NCBI RefSeq assembly: GCF_037381185.1
Contig: NZ_JARRQY010000031.1
Span: 1-64,000 of the forward strand
Direction: 5' to 3'
DNA from: Acidihalobacter_A sp037381185
GTDB lineage: Bacteria; Pseudomonadota; Gammaproteobacteria; DSM-5130; Acidihalobacteraceae
Length of the DNA stretch: 64,000 nt
Position numbers and translations under genes: made by a program. The notes beneath the pieces were generated by a model. The model saw only the letters and a list, made by a program, of their open reading frames with translations, was not told the origin of the DNA and ran no database searches. Of the stretch, positions 42,185 through 53,088 are shown one piece after another; position 1 is the first letter of the stretch, and the number at the start of each line of letters is the position of its first letter.

Positions 42185-44437
42185 CTAGCGTGTCGCCAGG
42201 TGTTCGATGACCTGTCCGAAGCTTAGCCCTGCGTCGTTGCTGGGAATTTTTTCCCCCAGGTGGACAGCGAAGCCGTCGGCGGTCAGTAGCTCCAGCGTGC
42301 GTTCGGCGAGTCGGCGGTTCTGGAATACGCCACCGCACAGCGCGATCGCCTCGATGACATATCGTTCGCGCAATGCCCGGGCTTGCCACAGCATTGCCAG
42401 GGCCAGACTCTCGTGGACGCAGGCTGCGCGCCGCGCCGGGCAATGGTGCGCGTCGCGGAGCATCTCCAGCAGCGGTGCCCAGTCCGTCGTCCACAAGCCG
42501 TCTTCGTCGTATGCCAGCGGCAGTTCCAGGGCGTCGGCGGGGGCATCGTCGGCCAGCGCTTCGAGATACATCGGCCCCTGACCCTCGAAGCTGCTCTGCC
42601 GCGCGAGGCCGAGCAGGGCGGCGACAGCATCGAAGACGCGCCCGGCAGCGGTACTGGTATGGCAGTTGAGGTCCGCTTCCCAGGCCTGGCGTGTGAGCGA
42701 GGCGACATCCGGGGCGATCTCATCGTCCTTCCACGGCCATTCCAGCCCCGCTTCCCAGCACAGCGCGGCCGCACTGCGCCAGGGCTCGCGTCCGGCCCGG
42801 TTGCCGCCGGGCAGGCGGAATGGGCGCAGGCGCCCTACGCGTTGCCAGCGGCCGGGAGCGCCGCAAAGGGTTTCGCCGCCCCACAGCGTACCGTCCGGGC
42901 CAAGACCCACACCATCCCAGGCGAAGGCCAACCAGTGCTCGGGGCCGGGGAATTCGCCCGCGACGGCCGATGCGTGTGCGTGGTGGTGCCATACCCTGCG
43001 CAGTGGCAGCCCCTGTTCCGCCGCCCAGCGGCTGCCGGCGTAGTCGGGGTGCGCGTCGCACACCAGAATTTCGGCCGTCACGCCGTACAGGCGCTGCAGG
43101 TCGTCGATGGTGCGTGTGAACAGGTCGCGGCTGCGCGGACTGTCGAGTTCGCCCAGATGCGGCGAGACGACGACCCGATTCTCCCAGGCCAGGGCGACGG
43201 TGTTCTTCATGTGTCCGCCGACCGCCAGTACCGGCCGTTCGAGGCGCTGCGGCAGATCGAGTTCGAGCGGAGCCAGCCCGCGGCCCAGGCGCAGCGATCT
43301 GGCTCGGCCGGTGATGACGCGCAGTACGGAATCGTCGGCAGGGCGTTCGATACGGCGGTCGTGATGCAGCCATGCATCCGCCACGTCGGTCAGGCGGGCT
43401 TCGGCTTCTGCGGTGTCGGTGAGCACGGGTTCGCCGCTGGGATTGGCGGAGGTCGCGATCAGGGGGGCGCCGAAATCCGCGCACAGCAGATGGTGCAATG
43501 GACTGTAGGGCAACAGCGCGCCGATTTCCGCCAGACCGGGAGCGACGGATGGAGCCAGACCGTGCCCCTCGCGCAGCGGCACGAGGACGATCGGGCGCTC
43601 CGGCGAACGCAGGTGTTCCTCGTGAGCAGGGGCGGGGTCCGCAGCGGCGCGCAGATCGCGCATGTCTTCGGCGAACAGCACGGCCAGCGGCTTGTGCGGG
43701 CGTGGCTTGCGCGCGCGCAGGCGCCTGACCGAATCCTCGTTGCGCGCGTCGCACAGCAGGTGGTAGCCGCCCACACCCTTGACCGCAACGATCGCTCCGT
43801 GACGCAGAGCTGAGACGGCTGCCGCGAGCGCTGCATCGTTGCCGTCCACGCGCCTGCCGGCTGCAACGAAGCCGAGTCGGGGGCCGCACACGGGGCAGGC
43901 GACCGGTTCGGCGTGGAAGCGCCGGTCCAGCGGATTTTCGTATTCCGCGAGACAGTCCGGACACAGCGGAAAATCCCCCATGGTGGTGTTCGGCCGGTCA
44001 TAGGGCAGGGTGCGGATCAGCGTGTAGCGCGGACCGCACTGGGTGCAGTTGATGAAGGGATAGCGGAAGCGGCGATTGGCCGGATCGGCGAGTTCGGCCA
44101 GGCAGTCCGGGCAGGTGAAGTAGTCCGGTGGAACATGGTTGCGGGGGGCATCGCCGGCACTGCTGGGCAGGATACGGAAGTTCTGCGCATCGTCCACGCC
44201 AACCGGTCGCGTGGTGTGTTCGAGTAGCTGCGGGCGGGCGATCGCGGGAGCCTCGGCGATAACCGCCGCGGTAAATGTCTCGAGCGCCTCGTTCGGACCG
44301 CTGGCCTCGATTTCCACCACCCCCGATCCATTTCGTACGAAGCCGTTCAGGCCATGGCGGTGCGCCAGGCGGTAGACGAAGGGGCGGAAGCCGACCCCTT
44401 GTACGCGTCCGCCGACCAGCAGTCTGACGGCCGCCAT
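42185..44437 (-). CDS. hypF: Hydrogenase maturation carbamoyltransferase HypF
   Basis: HypF uses carbamoyl phosphate and ATP to load HypE for CN synthesis. The 750-residue protein has an acylphosphatase domain (GRVQGVGFRPFVYRLA, about 9-24) and paired zinc fingers (CPDCLAEL ... CTQCGPRY, then CPDCLAEY ... CPVCGPRLG). A YrdC-like domain (KGVGGYHLLCDA, SANPSGEPV) and a Kae1/TobZ-like domain (HHHAHASAVAGE, FAWDGVGLG, CGGVFQNRRL) follow. The ATG at 44437 is chosen because the acylphosphatase domain begins there; it is 7 bp after hypD. Confidence 0.96.
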   Translation of the reverse strand: MAAVRLLVGGRVQGVGFRPFVYRLAHRHGLNGFVRNGSGVVEIEASGPNEALETFTAAVIAEAPAIARPQLLEHTTRPVGVDDAQNFRILPSSAGDAPRNHVPPDYFTCPDCLAELADPANRRFRYPFINCTQCGPRYTLIRTLPYDRPNTTMGDFPLCPDCLAEYENPLDRRFHAEPVACPVCGPRLGFVAAGRRVDGNDAALAAAVSALRHGAIVAVKGVGGYHLLCDARNEDSVRRLRARKPRPHKPLAVLFAEDMRDLRAAADPAPAHEEHLRSPERPIVLVPLREGHGLAPSVAPGLAEIGALLPYSPLHHLLCADFGAPLIATSANPSGEPVLTDTAEAEARLTDVADAWLHHDRRIERPADDSVLRVITGRARSLRLGRGLAPLELDLPQRLERPVLAVGGHMKNTVALAWENRVVVSPHLGELDSPRSRDLFTRTIDDLQRLYGVTAEILVCDAHPDYAGSRWAAEQGLPLRRVWHHHAHASAVAGEFPGPEHWLAFAWDGVGLGPDGTLWGGETLCGAPGRWQRVGRLRPFRLPGGNRAGREPWRSAAALCWEAGLEWPWKDDEIAPDVASLTRQAWEADLNCHTSTAAGRVFDAVAALLGLARQSSFEGQGPMYLEALADDAPADALELPLAYDEDGLWTTDWAPLLEMLRDAHHCPARRAACVHESLALAMLWQARALRERYVIEAIALCGGVFQNRRLAERTLELLTADGFAVHLGEKIPSNDAGLSFGQVIEHLATR

Positions 44438-44444
44438 GGCGGGC

Positions 44445-45545
44445 TCAGGCAACGCGCGGTTCGCGCAGGCCGGACGACCACCAGATGCGGCAGGCGCCTT
44501 CGTCGGACACCATGCACGGCCCGATGGGGTTGCGCGGCGTGCAGGCGCGGCCGTAGAGGCGGCACTGGTCGGGATAGATCTTGCCCAGCACCACGCCGGC
44601 GCAGTCGCAGCCCGGCGGCATCTGGCCGGCGCGGCGGCGTTCCTCCACCGGGGCGGGGAAGACGCCGCGGGCATCCAGATGCTGCCAGGCCGGGCGCAGG
44701 GCGAAGCCGGAGTCGGCAATGACGCCGATGCCGCGCCAGTTGGCCGGTACGACTTCCATCACCTCGGACAGCCAGCGCTTGGCGGTGGCGTTGCCGCCGG
44801 GGCGTACCAGCTCCGGGTAGCAGTTGTCGAGAAAGGGCTTGCCCTCGATGGTCTGACGCAATACGGAATAGGTGGCCGCGAGCAGGCTCTCCGGCGTGAA
44901 GCCGGCGACCGCGGCGGGCATGCGGTGCTTGTCCACCACGAACGACCATTCCTCCGGCCCCATGACGGTGGCGACGTGGCCGGGGGCGATGAGGGCGTCG
45001 AAGGCCGCCTCGCCCGAGTCCAGCAACATGGCGACCGCGGGCCAGGTGAGGCGGGCGGCGAGCAGGATCAGCAGGTTGTCCGGCACGCCTTCGGCCAGCA
45101 TCGCGGCGACCGGAGCGGTGGTGGTCTCGAAGCCGGCGACGAAGAACACCACCGGCTTGTCGGGGTCGGCGCGGGCGATCGCCACGGCTTCCTGCGGCGA
45201 GGCGATGGGGCGGATGTCGGCACCCGCGGCGCGGGCCTGCTCCAGCGAGCGCGGCTCGTTCTTGGGCACGTTGGCGGGCACGCGCAGCATGTCGCCGAAG
45301 GCGACCAGCACGATGTCCTCTTCCAGGCTCAGGCGGATGGCTTCATGCAGATCCTCCTCGGGGCAGATGCAGACCGGGCAGCCGGGGCCGGGGATGATCT
45401 CGATGTCGGGTGGCAGCGCGCCGCGAATGCCCGAGAAGGTGATGCTGCGCTCGTGGCCGCCGCACACGTTCATCAGCTTGACCGGGCGCGGCAGCTCAAG
45501 CTCGCGGATGAGGGCGAGCCACGTTTTGGCCGAGGTTTGGCTCAT
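44445..45545 (-). CDS. hypD: Hydrogenase maturation protein HypD
   Basis: HypD is the 4Fe-4S scaffold on which, together with HypC, the Fe(CN)2CO unit is assembled. The 366-residue protein has the catalytic MNVCGGHERSITF (about 25-37), the PGPGCPVCICPEEDL motif (about 53-67), AGFETTTAPVAAML and C-terminal cluster cysteines in PPGCDCAGVVLGKIYPDQC and NPIGPCMVS. It lies 18 bp after hypC and 7 bp before hypF, so the three are co-expressed. Confidence 0.97.
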   Translation of the reverse strand: MSQTSAKTWLALIRELELPRPVKLMNVCGGHERSITFSGIRGALPPDIEIIPGPGCPVCICPEEDLHEAIRLSLEEDIVLVAFGDMLRVPANVPKNEPRSLEQARAAGADIRPIASPQEAVAIARADPDKPVVFFVAGFETTTAPVAAMLAEGVPDNLLILLAARLTWPAVAMLLDSGEAAFDALIAPGHVATVMGPEEWSFVVDKHRMPAAVAGFTPESLLAATYSVLRQTIEGKPFLDNCYPELVRPGGNATAKRWLSEVMEVVPANWRGIGVIADSGFALRPAWQHLDARGVFPAPVEERRRAGQMPPGCDCAGVVLGKIYPDQCRLYGRACTPRNPIGPCMVSDEGACRIWWSSGLREPRVA

Positions 45546-45563
45546 GGGCGTAATCCTCCTGCG

Positions 45564-45800
45564 TCAGCTCAGGGCTTCCTGGCTGTCGACGATCTGGTCG
45601 AGCAGTTCCCAGGTCGATTGGGCCTCCTGGGGGGAGAGTTTCTGCAGGGCATAGCCGACGTGCACCATGACGTGGTCGCCGACTGCCACGGTATCGTCCT
45701 GCAGCATGAACAGGCTGACTTCGCGTTCCACGCCCTTGGCTTCGCAGCGCGCGTTGTAGCCGTCGATTTCGACGATTTGCATGGGAATGCCGAGACACAT
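45564..45800 (-). CDS. hypC: Hydrogenase maturation chaperone HypC
   Basis: This 78-residue chaperone begins MCLGIPMQIVEIDG; Cys2 is the residue that links to HypD and to the large-subunit precursor. The rest is the family's small beta-barrel (VGDHVMVHVGYALQKLSPQEA). It is one of two HypC-type proteins in the window (the other is HupF), which fits the division of labour seen in O2-tolerant systems. It sits 23 bp after the nickel permease gene. Confidence 0.96.
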   Translation of the reverse strand: MCLGIPMQIVEIDGYNARCEAKGVEREVSLFMLQDDTVAVGDHVMVHVGYALQKLSPQEAQSTWELLDQIVDSQEALS

Positions 45801-45823
45801 GATCGATCTCCTGCCAAGTGAAC

Positions 45824-46882
45824 TCAGTCGCCTTGTTCGGCGAGTGCAGCGCCGGGCGCGACGCGCAGGCGGTAGTAGACGATGGCCAGTGCCCAGGTGG
45901 CGAGCATGAGCAGGACCACGGCTACGCCGATGGTGCCGAAATCCAGGCCATCCAGCCAGCTCCAGAACGGCCCGTCGGCGCCCAGGCGCGGGCCGAGCAA
46001 CTGTAGCCATTCCAGCGTGCCGATGACCAGGGCGGTGCCTACCGCCATGGCGGTGATGATGGTGTTGAAATACAGCCGCCGCACGGCATCCGACAGCGCC
46101 CAGTGATAGGCGCGCAGCATCACCAGCCCGTCCAGCGAGTCCATCAGCGTCATGCCGGCGGTGAACAGGAAGGGAAAGATCATGATGCCCCAGAGCGGGA
46201 AGTCCGAGGTGGTGGCGAGGGTGGCGGAGATGCCTAGGATGGCGATTTCGGTGGCGGTGTCGAAGCCGAGACCGAACAGCACGCCGAGCGGATACATGTG
46301 CCAGCTGCGGCTGACGCGGCGGAACAGGAAGCGGAAGATGTTGGCGAAGAAACCGCGCTGGTCCAGCAGGGCGTTGATGTCCTCTTCGCGCAGCGCGCGG
46401 GTGTCGCGGCCGCGGCGGTGGTCTCGCCAGGCCTTGACCAGCTGCCACAGAACCACCAGGTTGATCAGGCCGATCAGCGTGAGAAACGTGGCCGATACAC
46501 TGGTGCCGAAAATGCCGCCGAAGTCGGAGAATTCGCCGAACTGGGCCTTCATGCCGCGCGCGCCGAGGGCGACGACGGCCGACAGGGCGATGACGATCGT
46601 GGAGTGGCCCAGGGCGAAGAAGAAGCCGACCGCCACGGGCTGCTTGCCCTCCTGGCGCAACTTGCGGGTGACGTTGTCGATGGCGGCGATGTGATCGACG
46701 TCGAAGGCGTGGCGTGCACCGAAGACCCAGGCCAGACCGGCTAGTCCGAGAATGCTGGGTTGGATCGAGGCTAGGCCGAAAGCGCCTATCCATGACAACA
46801 GGTTGAAGCCGGCCAGCGTGAGCAGTAAAACGGCCAGCGGCCGGCGTGGAATGCCCTGCAATGCATGGTTCAGGTAGTTCAT
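45824..46882 (-). CDS. hoxN: High-affinity nickel/cobalt permease (NiCoT family)
   Basis: This 352-residue inner-membrane protein with about eight TMs imports nickel for the hydrogenases. The TM2 signature RHAFDVDHIAAIDN and the second signature GFFFALGHSTIVI are present, followed by LGFDTATEIAIL, all diagnostic for NiCoT. The ATG at 46882, preceded by AAGGATG, is preferred to a TTG at 46903 that overlaps hoxA. It lies 17 bp after hoxA and 23 bp before hypC, inside the hox/hyp transcript. Confidence 0.95.
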   Translation of the reverse strand: MNYLNHALQGIPRRPLAVLLLTLAGFNLLSWIGAFGLASIQPSILGLAGLAWVFGARHAFDVDHIAAIDNVTRKLRQEGKQPVAVGFFFALGHSTIVIALSAVVALGARGMKAQFGEFSDFGGIFGTSVSATFLTLIGLINLVVLWQLVKAWRDHRRGRDTRALREEDINALLDQRGFFANIFRFLFRRVSRSWHMYPLGVLFGLGFDTATEIAILGISATLATTSDFPLWGIMIFPFLFTAGMTLMDSLDGLVMLRAYHWALSDAVRRLYFNTIITAMAVGTALVIGTLEWLQLLGPRLGADGPFWSWLDGLDFGTIGVAVVLLMLATWALAIVYYRLRVAPGAALAEQGD

Positions 46883-46899
46883 CGCTTCATCCTTGACGT

Positions 46900-48368
<1,469 letters not shown>

Positions 48369-48369
<1 letters not shown>

Positions 48370-49265
48370 CAGGCGAGTTCGGCCTTGAGCGCGGCCATTT
48401 CCGCTTCAAGCGTGGCCAGCCGCCCGCGCAGCGCGCCGGCGCGCTCGGCCTCGATCCAGGCCAGCCAGTCGTCCACCCCCTCGCCGCTGCGTGCCGAGAG
48501 CTGGATGATGCTGATGTCGGGGTTGATGCGGCGTACGTATTCGATGCACTTGTCGACATTGAAGTCGACGTAGGGCAGCAGGTCGGTCTTGTTCAGCAGC
48601 ATCAGATCGGCGGCGTGGAACATGTCCGGGTACTTGAGCGGCTTGTCCTCGCCTTCGGTGGCCGACAGGATCACCACCTTGTGCGCCTCTCCCAGGTCGA
48701 AGCCCGCAGGGCACACCAGGTTGCCGACGTTCTCGATGAACAGTACGCCCTGCGCCGCCGAGCCCAGGTGGTCGAGTGCGTGGCCGACCATGTGCGCGTC
48801 GAGGTGGCAGCCCTTGCCGGTATTGACTTGAATGGCCGGGGCACCGGTGGCGCGGATGCGGTCCGCGTCGTTGCTGGTCTGTTGGTCGCCTTCGATCACG
48901 CCCAGCGGGAAACGGTCCTGCAGGCGCTTGAGCGTTTCCACCAGCAGCGTGGTCTTGCCCGAGCCGGGGCTGGAGACCAGATTCAGGGCCAGCGTGCCCT
49001 GTGCGGCGAAACGCGCGCGGTTGGCCTCGGCGTATTCGGCGTTCTTGCTCAGGATGTCGCGCTCGATCTGCACCATGCGCGATTGGCTGAGGCCGGGGGC
49101 ATGGGCGTGCGCGGGTCCCTGGCCGTAGTGCAGGTGCCCATCGCCGTCGTGGCCGTGTTCGTGTCCGTGGCTATGGTCGTGGTGGTGCTCAGGCCCGTGC
49201 TCGTGGGAGTGGGTACCGCCTTCCAGCGTGGTCTCGCCTTCGCCGCATCCGCATACAGTGCACAT
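48369..49265 (-). CDS. hypB: Hydrogenase nickel incorporation GTPase HypB
   Basis: HypB delivers nickel to the large subunit with HypA. The 298-residue protein has the N-terminal metal motif CTVCGC (2-7), a long histidine-rich nickel-storage stretch (about 19-55), the P-loop SSPGSGKTT (98-106), ENVGNLVCPAGFDLG and the G4 motif NKTDLLP. The His-rich region implies nickel buffering in addition to GTP-driven insertion. It is coupled to hypA (1-bp gap) and hoxA (1-bp overlap). Confidence 0.97.
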
Positions 49266-49266
49266 G

Positions 49267-49608
49267 TCATTCCACCTCCAAATCCTTGATTTTCAAATCT
49301 TCGCCCTCGGTGACTTGCAATTGGTAGGCGCCGCACTCGGGGCAGGGGTCGTAACGCTGCTGAATCGTCACCGGCCGCATGCACATCAGGCACCAGGCGG
49401 TGGCAGGTTGTTCGATGATTTCCAGCGCGGCGCCCTCGGCGAGTGTGCCACGCGTGACCACGTCGAAGCCGAAGCGCAAGGCGGACATTTCCACGCCGGC
49501 CAGCGCTCCGATCTCCAGGCGTACGCGGTTGACCTTGCGGAACGACTGGCGCTCGGCCTCCTGTTCCAGTACCTGCACGATGCCTTCGCACAATGACATT
49601 TCATGCAT
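49267..49608 (-). CDS. hypA: Hydrogenase nickel incorporation protein HypA
   Basis: This 113-residue nickel chaperone begins MHEMSLCEGIV; His2 is the nickel ligand. The zinc site is CLMC ... CPEC (about 73-92). It works with HypB on the large-subunit precursors. The ATG at 49608 is set by the conserved MHEMSL start and overlaps the hupK stop by 8 bp. Confidence 0.96.
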   Translation of the reverse strand: MHEMSLCEGIVQVLEQEAERQSFRKVNRVRLEIGALAGVEMSALRFGFDVVTRGTLAEGAALEIIEQPATAWCLMCMRPVTIQQRYDPCPECGAYQLQVTEGEDLKIKDLEVE

Positions 49609-50749
49609 GTCGTCGGATATCCAGATCATAAGCCACACACGGATCGATAGCGCAGATCAGCGCGCGCGCCTGGGCCGCGCAGGAGGCCTCCGAACGAAAG
49701 GTCAGTTGCGCGAGGGCCTGCACCGCGATGCCGCGCGGATGGAAGTTCCACTCCGTTGGCGCGACGATGTCGTAATCCTGAATCCGTCCCTGCGACAGTG
49801 TGATGCGATGCATCAGTTTTCCCCTTGCGGCTTCCACCACGCCGATGCCGTCGCCCGCTGCCGCATCGTCGTCGAGCGGTTCCCCCGGCGTGGCGGAACC
49901 TGCTTGCTCCAGGTAATCCTGCAGCTTCGGCAGGGTTGAATTCAACTCGCCGGCCAATGCGAGCAGCCGTGTCGCCAGACCATCGCCCCAGCGGCGGAAG
50001 GCGGCTTTGATCAGTGGCGTGTCGGACTGGCGGGCATACGGGGTGGTTTCTCGCGCCTGGCCGTCTATTTCGGGCCGCTGTGCATAGCCGCTGGCCGCAT
50101 GCGTAAGGCGTGCCTGCCAAGCCCTGTCGCTGAAGCTCTCCAGGTGGCGGGTGGAGCAACCGGCGCCGAGAGTCTGCCAGTCGTTGGTGAACAGTGTGTG
50201 CAACAAGCGCTGCAGCATGGTGTGGGGACGCAAGCCGAAAGTGCCGGTTCCGGTGACTTCCTCCCAGCCTTCTCCCAGTACGGCCTCGCGGATCAAAGCG
50301 GTCAGTTGTCGCGTCGAGTCGTGGGTGGCGCTCCGGTCGTGGGTGAGGCTATTGGCAATCAGCCGCTGCTGGGCGAGCAGTTGTGCCGCGGTGTCGCGGT
50401 CGGGCTCGATGCCCAGCGCGACCGGCCAGTCCAGGAGAATCCGCAGCGCGTGTTCGCGGATGGTTTCCAGCTGCAGGGAGAAATCCCGAGCGGCCTGTTC
50501 GGCGAGCGTCGGCTCCAGATCCTGGGCGCGCTCGCAGGCGATGAGGGCAGCAATGCGCTGCGCGCCGCTGCACAGGCTGAACAACAGCGGCACCAGGCGC
50601 ACTGCTTCGCGCGGGGTGCGTCCTATGAGCACACGGGCGGCATCGACGGGACGGCTCGAGGTGATGTCGACCTGCGCGATGCGTCCATTCGAATGGGCAA
50701 GGGCGAGGTGCAGACGACCACCCGGTTCGATGACGGAGCCGACGCTCAT
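49601..50749 (-). CDS. hupK: Hydrogenase assembly protein HupK (large-subunit-like scaffold)
   Basis: This 382-residue protein is distantly similar to hydrogenase large subunits but lacks the L1 cysteine motif. Near its C-terminus it keeps only IDPCVAYDLDI, a degenerate L2, and GEWNF-like geometry in PTEWNFHPRG. HupK/HoxV proteins of O2-tolerant systems act as intermediate scaffolds for the Fe(CN)2CO group. It overlaps hupJ (4 bp) and hypA (8 bp). Confidence 0.85.
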   Translation of the reverse strand: MSVGSVIEPGGRLHLALAHSNGRIAQVDITSSRPVDAARVLIGRTPREAVRLVPLLFSLCSGAQRIAALIACERAQDLEPTLAEQAARDFSLQLETIREHALRILLDWPVALGIEPDRDTAAQLLAQQRLIANSLTHDRSATHDSTRQLTALIREAVLGEGWEEVTGTGTFGLRPHTMLQRLLHTLFTNDWQTLGAGCSTRHLESFSDRAWQARLTHAASGYAQRPEIDGQARETTPYARQSDTPLIKAAFRRWGDGLATRLLALAGELNSTLPKLQDYLEQAGSATPGEPLDDDAAAGDGIGVVEAARGKLMHRITLSQGRIQDYDIVAPTEWNFHPRGIAVQALAQLTFRSEASCAAQARALICAIDPCVAYDLDIRRHA

Positions 50750-51225
50750 GTCGGCTGTCGGCGGAATTCTCCGCGCAGGAAGGCACGGCGGCTGACTGTT
50801 TCGGCTGCGGGCGGTTCGGCCGGAATGGGCTGTGCATATAGGACCTCCAGCGCCGCGAGTGCGGCGTTGCGGGCGGCCTCCTGATCGGTGAATTCCAGAG
50901 CCGGGGAGAACAGGGTGCAGCTCTTGTAGGCGCCGAGGGTTTCGTCGCGACCGACCAGGAATTCGAACTCGCCTAGCGGAAAGCTCTCGGTCGTTGCGCG
51001 GGCGGGGGCGAGTTCACCCCATTGCGATGCGTCGCGCGGCAACATGACCAGATTGATGAACCAGGGCGTGATGAGCACGCCGAGCCAGCCGTCGCCGTGT
51101 GCCTGGAAGCCGACCGCTTCGACGCGCAGGGCGGGGTTGAGCAGAGCCATGCCCTGCATGCGGTCGCTCTCGATGCGACGGAATGCTTCCTCGAGGCGGA
51201 CGGTGGCGGGGATCGGGGAGGACAT
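50746..51225 (-). CDS. hupJ: Hydrogenase assembly chaperone HupJ (HybE family)
   Basis: This 159-residue protein of the HybE/HupJ family is involved in hydrogenase assembly. It shows RLEEAFRRIESDRMQGMALL and the characteristic WLGVLITPWFINLVMLP, followed by FLVGRDETLGAYKSCTLFSP. The ATG at 51225 overlaps the rubredoxin stop (TGATG); in-frame upstream sequence is rubredoxin shadow. Fully conserved context hupH-hupI-hupJ-hupK. Confidence 0.88.
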   Translation of the reverse strand: MSSPIPATVRLEEAFRRIESDRMQGMALLNPALRVEAVGFQAHGDGWLGVLITPWFINLVMLPRDASQWGELAPARATTESFPLGEFEFLVGRDETLGAYKSCTLFSPALEFTDQEAARNAALAALEVLYAQPIPAEPPAAETVSRRAFLRGEFRRQPT

Positions 51226-51455
51226 CAGGTCTGCGAAAGAACCATGAACTGTTCCTTGCTGCCGTCGCATTCGGGGCAGCGCCAATGGTCCGGCAGTTGC
51301 GCGAACGGCGTGCCCTGAGGGATCTGCCACACGGGATCGCCGTCCGTCGGGTCGTAGACGTACCAGCAGATCTTGCACTCCATGAGGGTGTCGTCGGTGA
51401 TCTTGCTGCCGTCACCCAGGAAGGAGCCCTCGAAAGTCTTCATCGCGGCACTCAT
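51225..51455 (-). CDS. hupI: Rubredoxin HupI
   Basis: This 76-residue rubredoxin has two Cys pairs, ECKICWYVYDP (about 26-36) and WRCPECDGSK (about 58-67), that bind one iron. In hup operons it protects or supports maturation of the O2-tolerant hydrogenase under oxic conditions. The ATG at 51455 overlaps the hupH stop by 4 bp; a second ATG four codons later is possible. Confidence 0.93.
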   Translation of the reverse strand: MSAAMKTFEGSFLGDGSKITDDTLMECKICWYVYDPTDGDPVWQIPQGTPFAQLPDHWRCPECDGSKEQFMVLSQT

Positions 51456-52297
51456 TGCATGGCCTCCAGAACCTCGCGCAGGCGTACGGCAGTGTCCTCC
51501 AGATCCTCTCGGGCGGCCAGCGCGGCCGACGGCACGTCGACGACTTCCAGTGTGTTGAGAATCAGGGCGTCGACGGAGTTGAAGTACTGGACCCACCATA
51601 TATGAGCAACGCCGGTGGCGGTTATACGGCAGTTGCCGTAGCCGCGCGACAGGATCACGGTGTGGCCCTGGCCCAGCGTGGTCTCCAGGTAACCGAGATC
51701 CTCGGCGGTGTGCGGCAGCAGGCTGAGATTGATGACGTGGGGCTGTGCACCGGAGCGATAGGTCGCCTGCTTGCCGGCCAGTTCGACCAGTAGCATGCGG
51801 GCGTTGATCACGCCATCGGGCGGCGCCTGATCGGGCACGGCAAGCGCGGGCGCAGCGCCAACCAGACCATGTTCCAGCACGGCGGTGGGGATGCTGCCGA
51901 TCTCGATGCGGTCCAGCTTGGATGCCGGATGGCTGACGCGCCAGACGCCGGCGAACACGGATTCCTGAATCAGCCACTCGTCCTCGCCGTGCAGGCGGAT
52001 ACTGACCTCGCCTTCACCGAGCACCTGGTTGAGCAATTCGCGCTGAGGGCCGTCCAGGCCGGAGACGTCGATGAATCGCGCGGTGGTGTCCGTGCGCGAA
52101 TTCTCCAGATGCTCGAATATCCGTTGCAGGGTCTCGAGTGCCTGCGGTGCGCGCGCCAGTTCTTCCGGTTCGGGAAGCGGTGGGGGCAGATAGGTGTTCA
52201 TCTCCTTGGGCAGGTCGGGATAGATGAGTTCCTCGTCGTCCGAGCCGGTCTGGCTGCCGGGTCCAAGGGCGACGATGGGGATGTTCAGGGGTTTCAT
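51452..52297 (-). CDS. hupH: Hydrogenase expression/maturation protein HupH
   Basis: This 281-residue HupH/HyaF family protein is needed to mature the O2-tolerant small subunit. It begins MKPLNIPIVALGPGSQ and carries EMNTYLPPPLPEPEEL. Two related modules follow (LLNQVLGEGEVSIRL with FAGVWRVSH, and the second half with YGNCRITATGVAHIWWVQYF). It overlaps hupG by 4 bp and hupI by 4 bp. The hyn operon carries a half-length homologue. Confidence 0.92.
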   Translation of the reverse strand: MKPLNIPIVALGPGSQTGSDDEELIYPDLPKEMNTYLPPPLPEPEELARAPQALETLQRIFEHLENSRTDTTARFIDVSGLDGPQRELLNQVLGEGEVSIRLHGEDEWLIQESVFAGVWRVSHPASKLDRIEIGSIPTAVLEHGLVGAAPALAVPDQAPPDGVINARMLLVELAGKQATYRSGAQPHVINLSLLPHTAEDLGYLETTLGQGHTVILSRGYGNCRITATGVAHIWWVQYFNSVDALILNTLEVVDVPSAALAAREDLEDTAVRLREVLEAMQ

Positions 52298-52728
52298 GGA
52301 TGCGTCTCCTGAAGTTGGGCCTGGGCGACGACGGGGATGCCGACGGTCGGTGGTCGGCGCGTTTCGCCGGCGAGAATGTCCCGGATCTGCTGCACGTAGT
52401 CGTTCCAGTCCTGCACGCGGGCGATGGCGCCCAGGTATTCGCCGTGGCGCAGGAATACCAGCGTGGGCCATTCGCGCACGCCGTAGCGCTTGCTGACTTC
52501 GCGCTCGTGGCCGCGCGACACCACTGCCGGCGTCAGGCGGTCGCCGAACAGGCGCACGATCTCGGGCAGGATCACGGCGACGTCGCTGCTTTCGGGGAAG
52601 CTCGCCGGGTTCTCGGTGAAGAACAGCACGCACTGCGGTGTGTGTGCGACGAACTGCTCGAAGTTGTCCGCGTCGAGCAGGGCGTAGCCGAGGGTGTCGG
52701 TAAGCCGTTCTATCAGTTGCATGCCCAT
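52294..52728 (-). CDS. hupG: Thioredoxin-like hydrogenase accessory protein HupG/HyaE
   Basis: This 144-residue thioredoxin fold has no CxxC: the segment QCVLFFTENPASFPESSDVA replaces the redox motif, and REWPTLVFLRHGEYLG holds the cis-Pro region. HyaE/HupG acts as a Tat-proofreading chaperone for the small subunit. ATG 52728 is used; a second ATG follows two codons later. It overlaps hupF by 16 bp. Confidence 0.88.
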   Translation of the reverse strand: MGMQLIERLTDTLGYALLDADNFEQFVAHTPQCVLFFTENPASFPESSDVAVILPEIVRLFGDRLTPAVVSRGHEREVSKRYGVREWPTLVFLRHGEYLGAIARVQDWNDYVQQIRDILAGETRRPPTVGIPVVAQAQLQETHP

Positions 52729-53078
52729 GGGCTCGGATTCTCCAGGATGAGGGTGTCGGTGTCGGACGGGGCCGGCGGCTGGGTCGGGCGCAGGTGGGGC
52801 GGAAGCTGGGGTTCGCGGTCGATGAGGTCGCGGAAGAAGTGTTCGAATTCCTCGCCGGCGATTGCGGCGGCCAGTCCGTCCAGCGCCTGCGAAATGTCGC
52901 GGGCACGCGTCTCGTCCAGTACTTCGCGCGCCGAGTCGAGAAAGACCAACAGCCAGGTTCCGACCGGCTGCGGGCCGACCAGGTCGGTGTCGACCGCGGT
53001 GCGCGCGCCGTCGCGCAGGCACCAGGTCGTGCCGTCGGCGTCGACGGCGGCGATCTGCAGGGGAATGCCGATGCACAT
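52713..53078 (-). CDS. hupF: HypC-type chaperone HupF
   Basis: This 121-residue HypC paralogue begins MCIGIPLQIAAVDADG with the essential Cys2, and adds a C-terminal extension (about 45 residues, PPHLRPTQPPAPSD). In O2-tolerant systems HupF stabilises the large subunit together with HupK. It lies 10 bp after hupD. The start is set by the conserved MC(I/L)GIP. Confidence 0.92.
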   Translation of the reverse strand: MCIGIPLQIAAVDADGTTWCLRDGARTAVDTDLVGPQPVGTWLLVFLDSAREVLDETRARDISQALDGLAAAIAGEEFEHFFRDLIDREPQLPPHLRPTQPPAPSDTDTLILENPSPWACN

Positions 53079-53088
53079 GTCGGACTCC

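Noticed and set aside
44436..45821. A 461-codon plus-strand frame across hypD/hypC
   Set aside because: It is antisense to hypD and hypC and has no recognisable motif.
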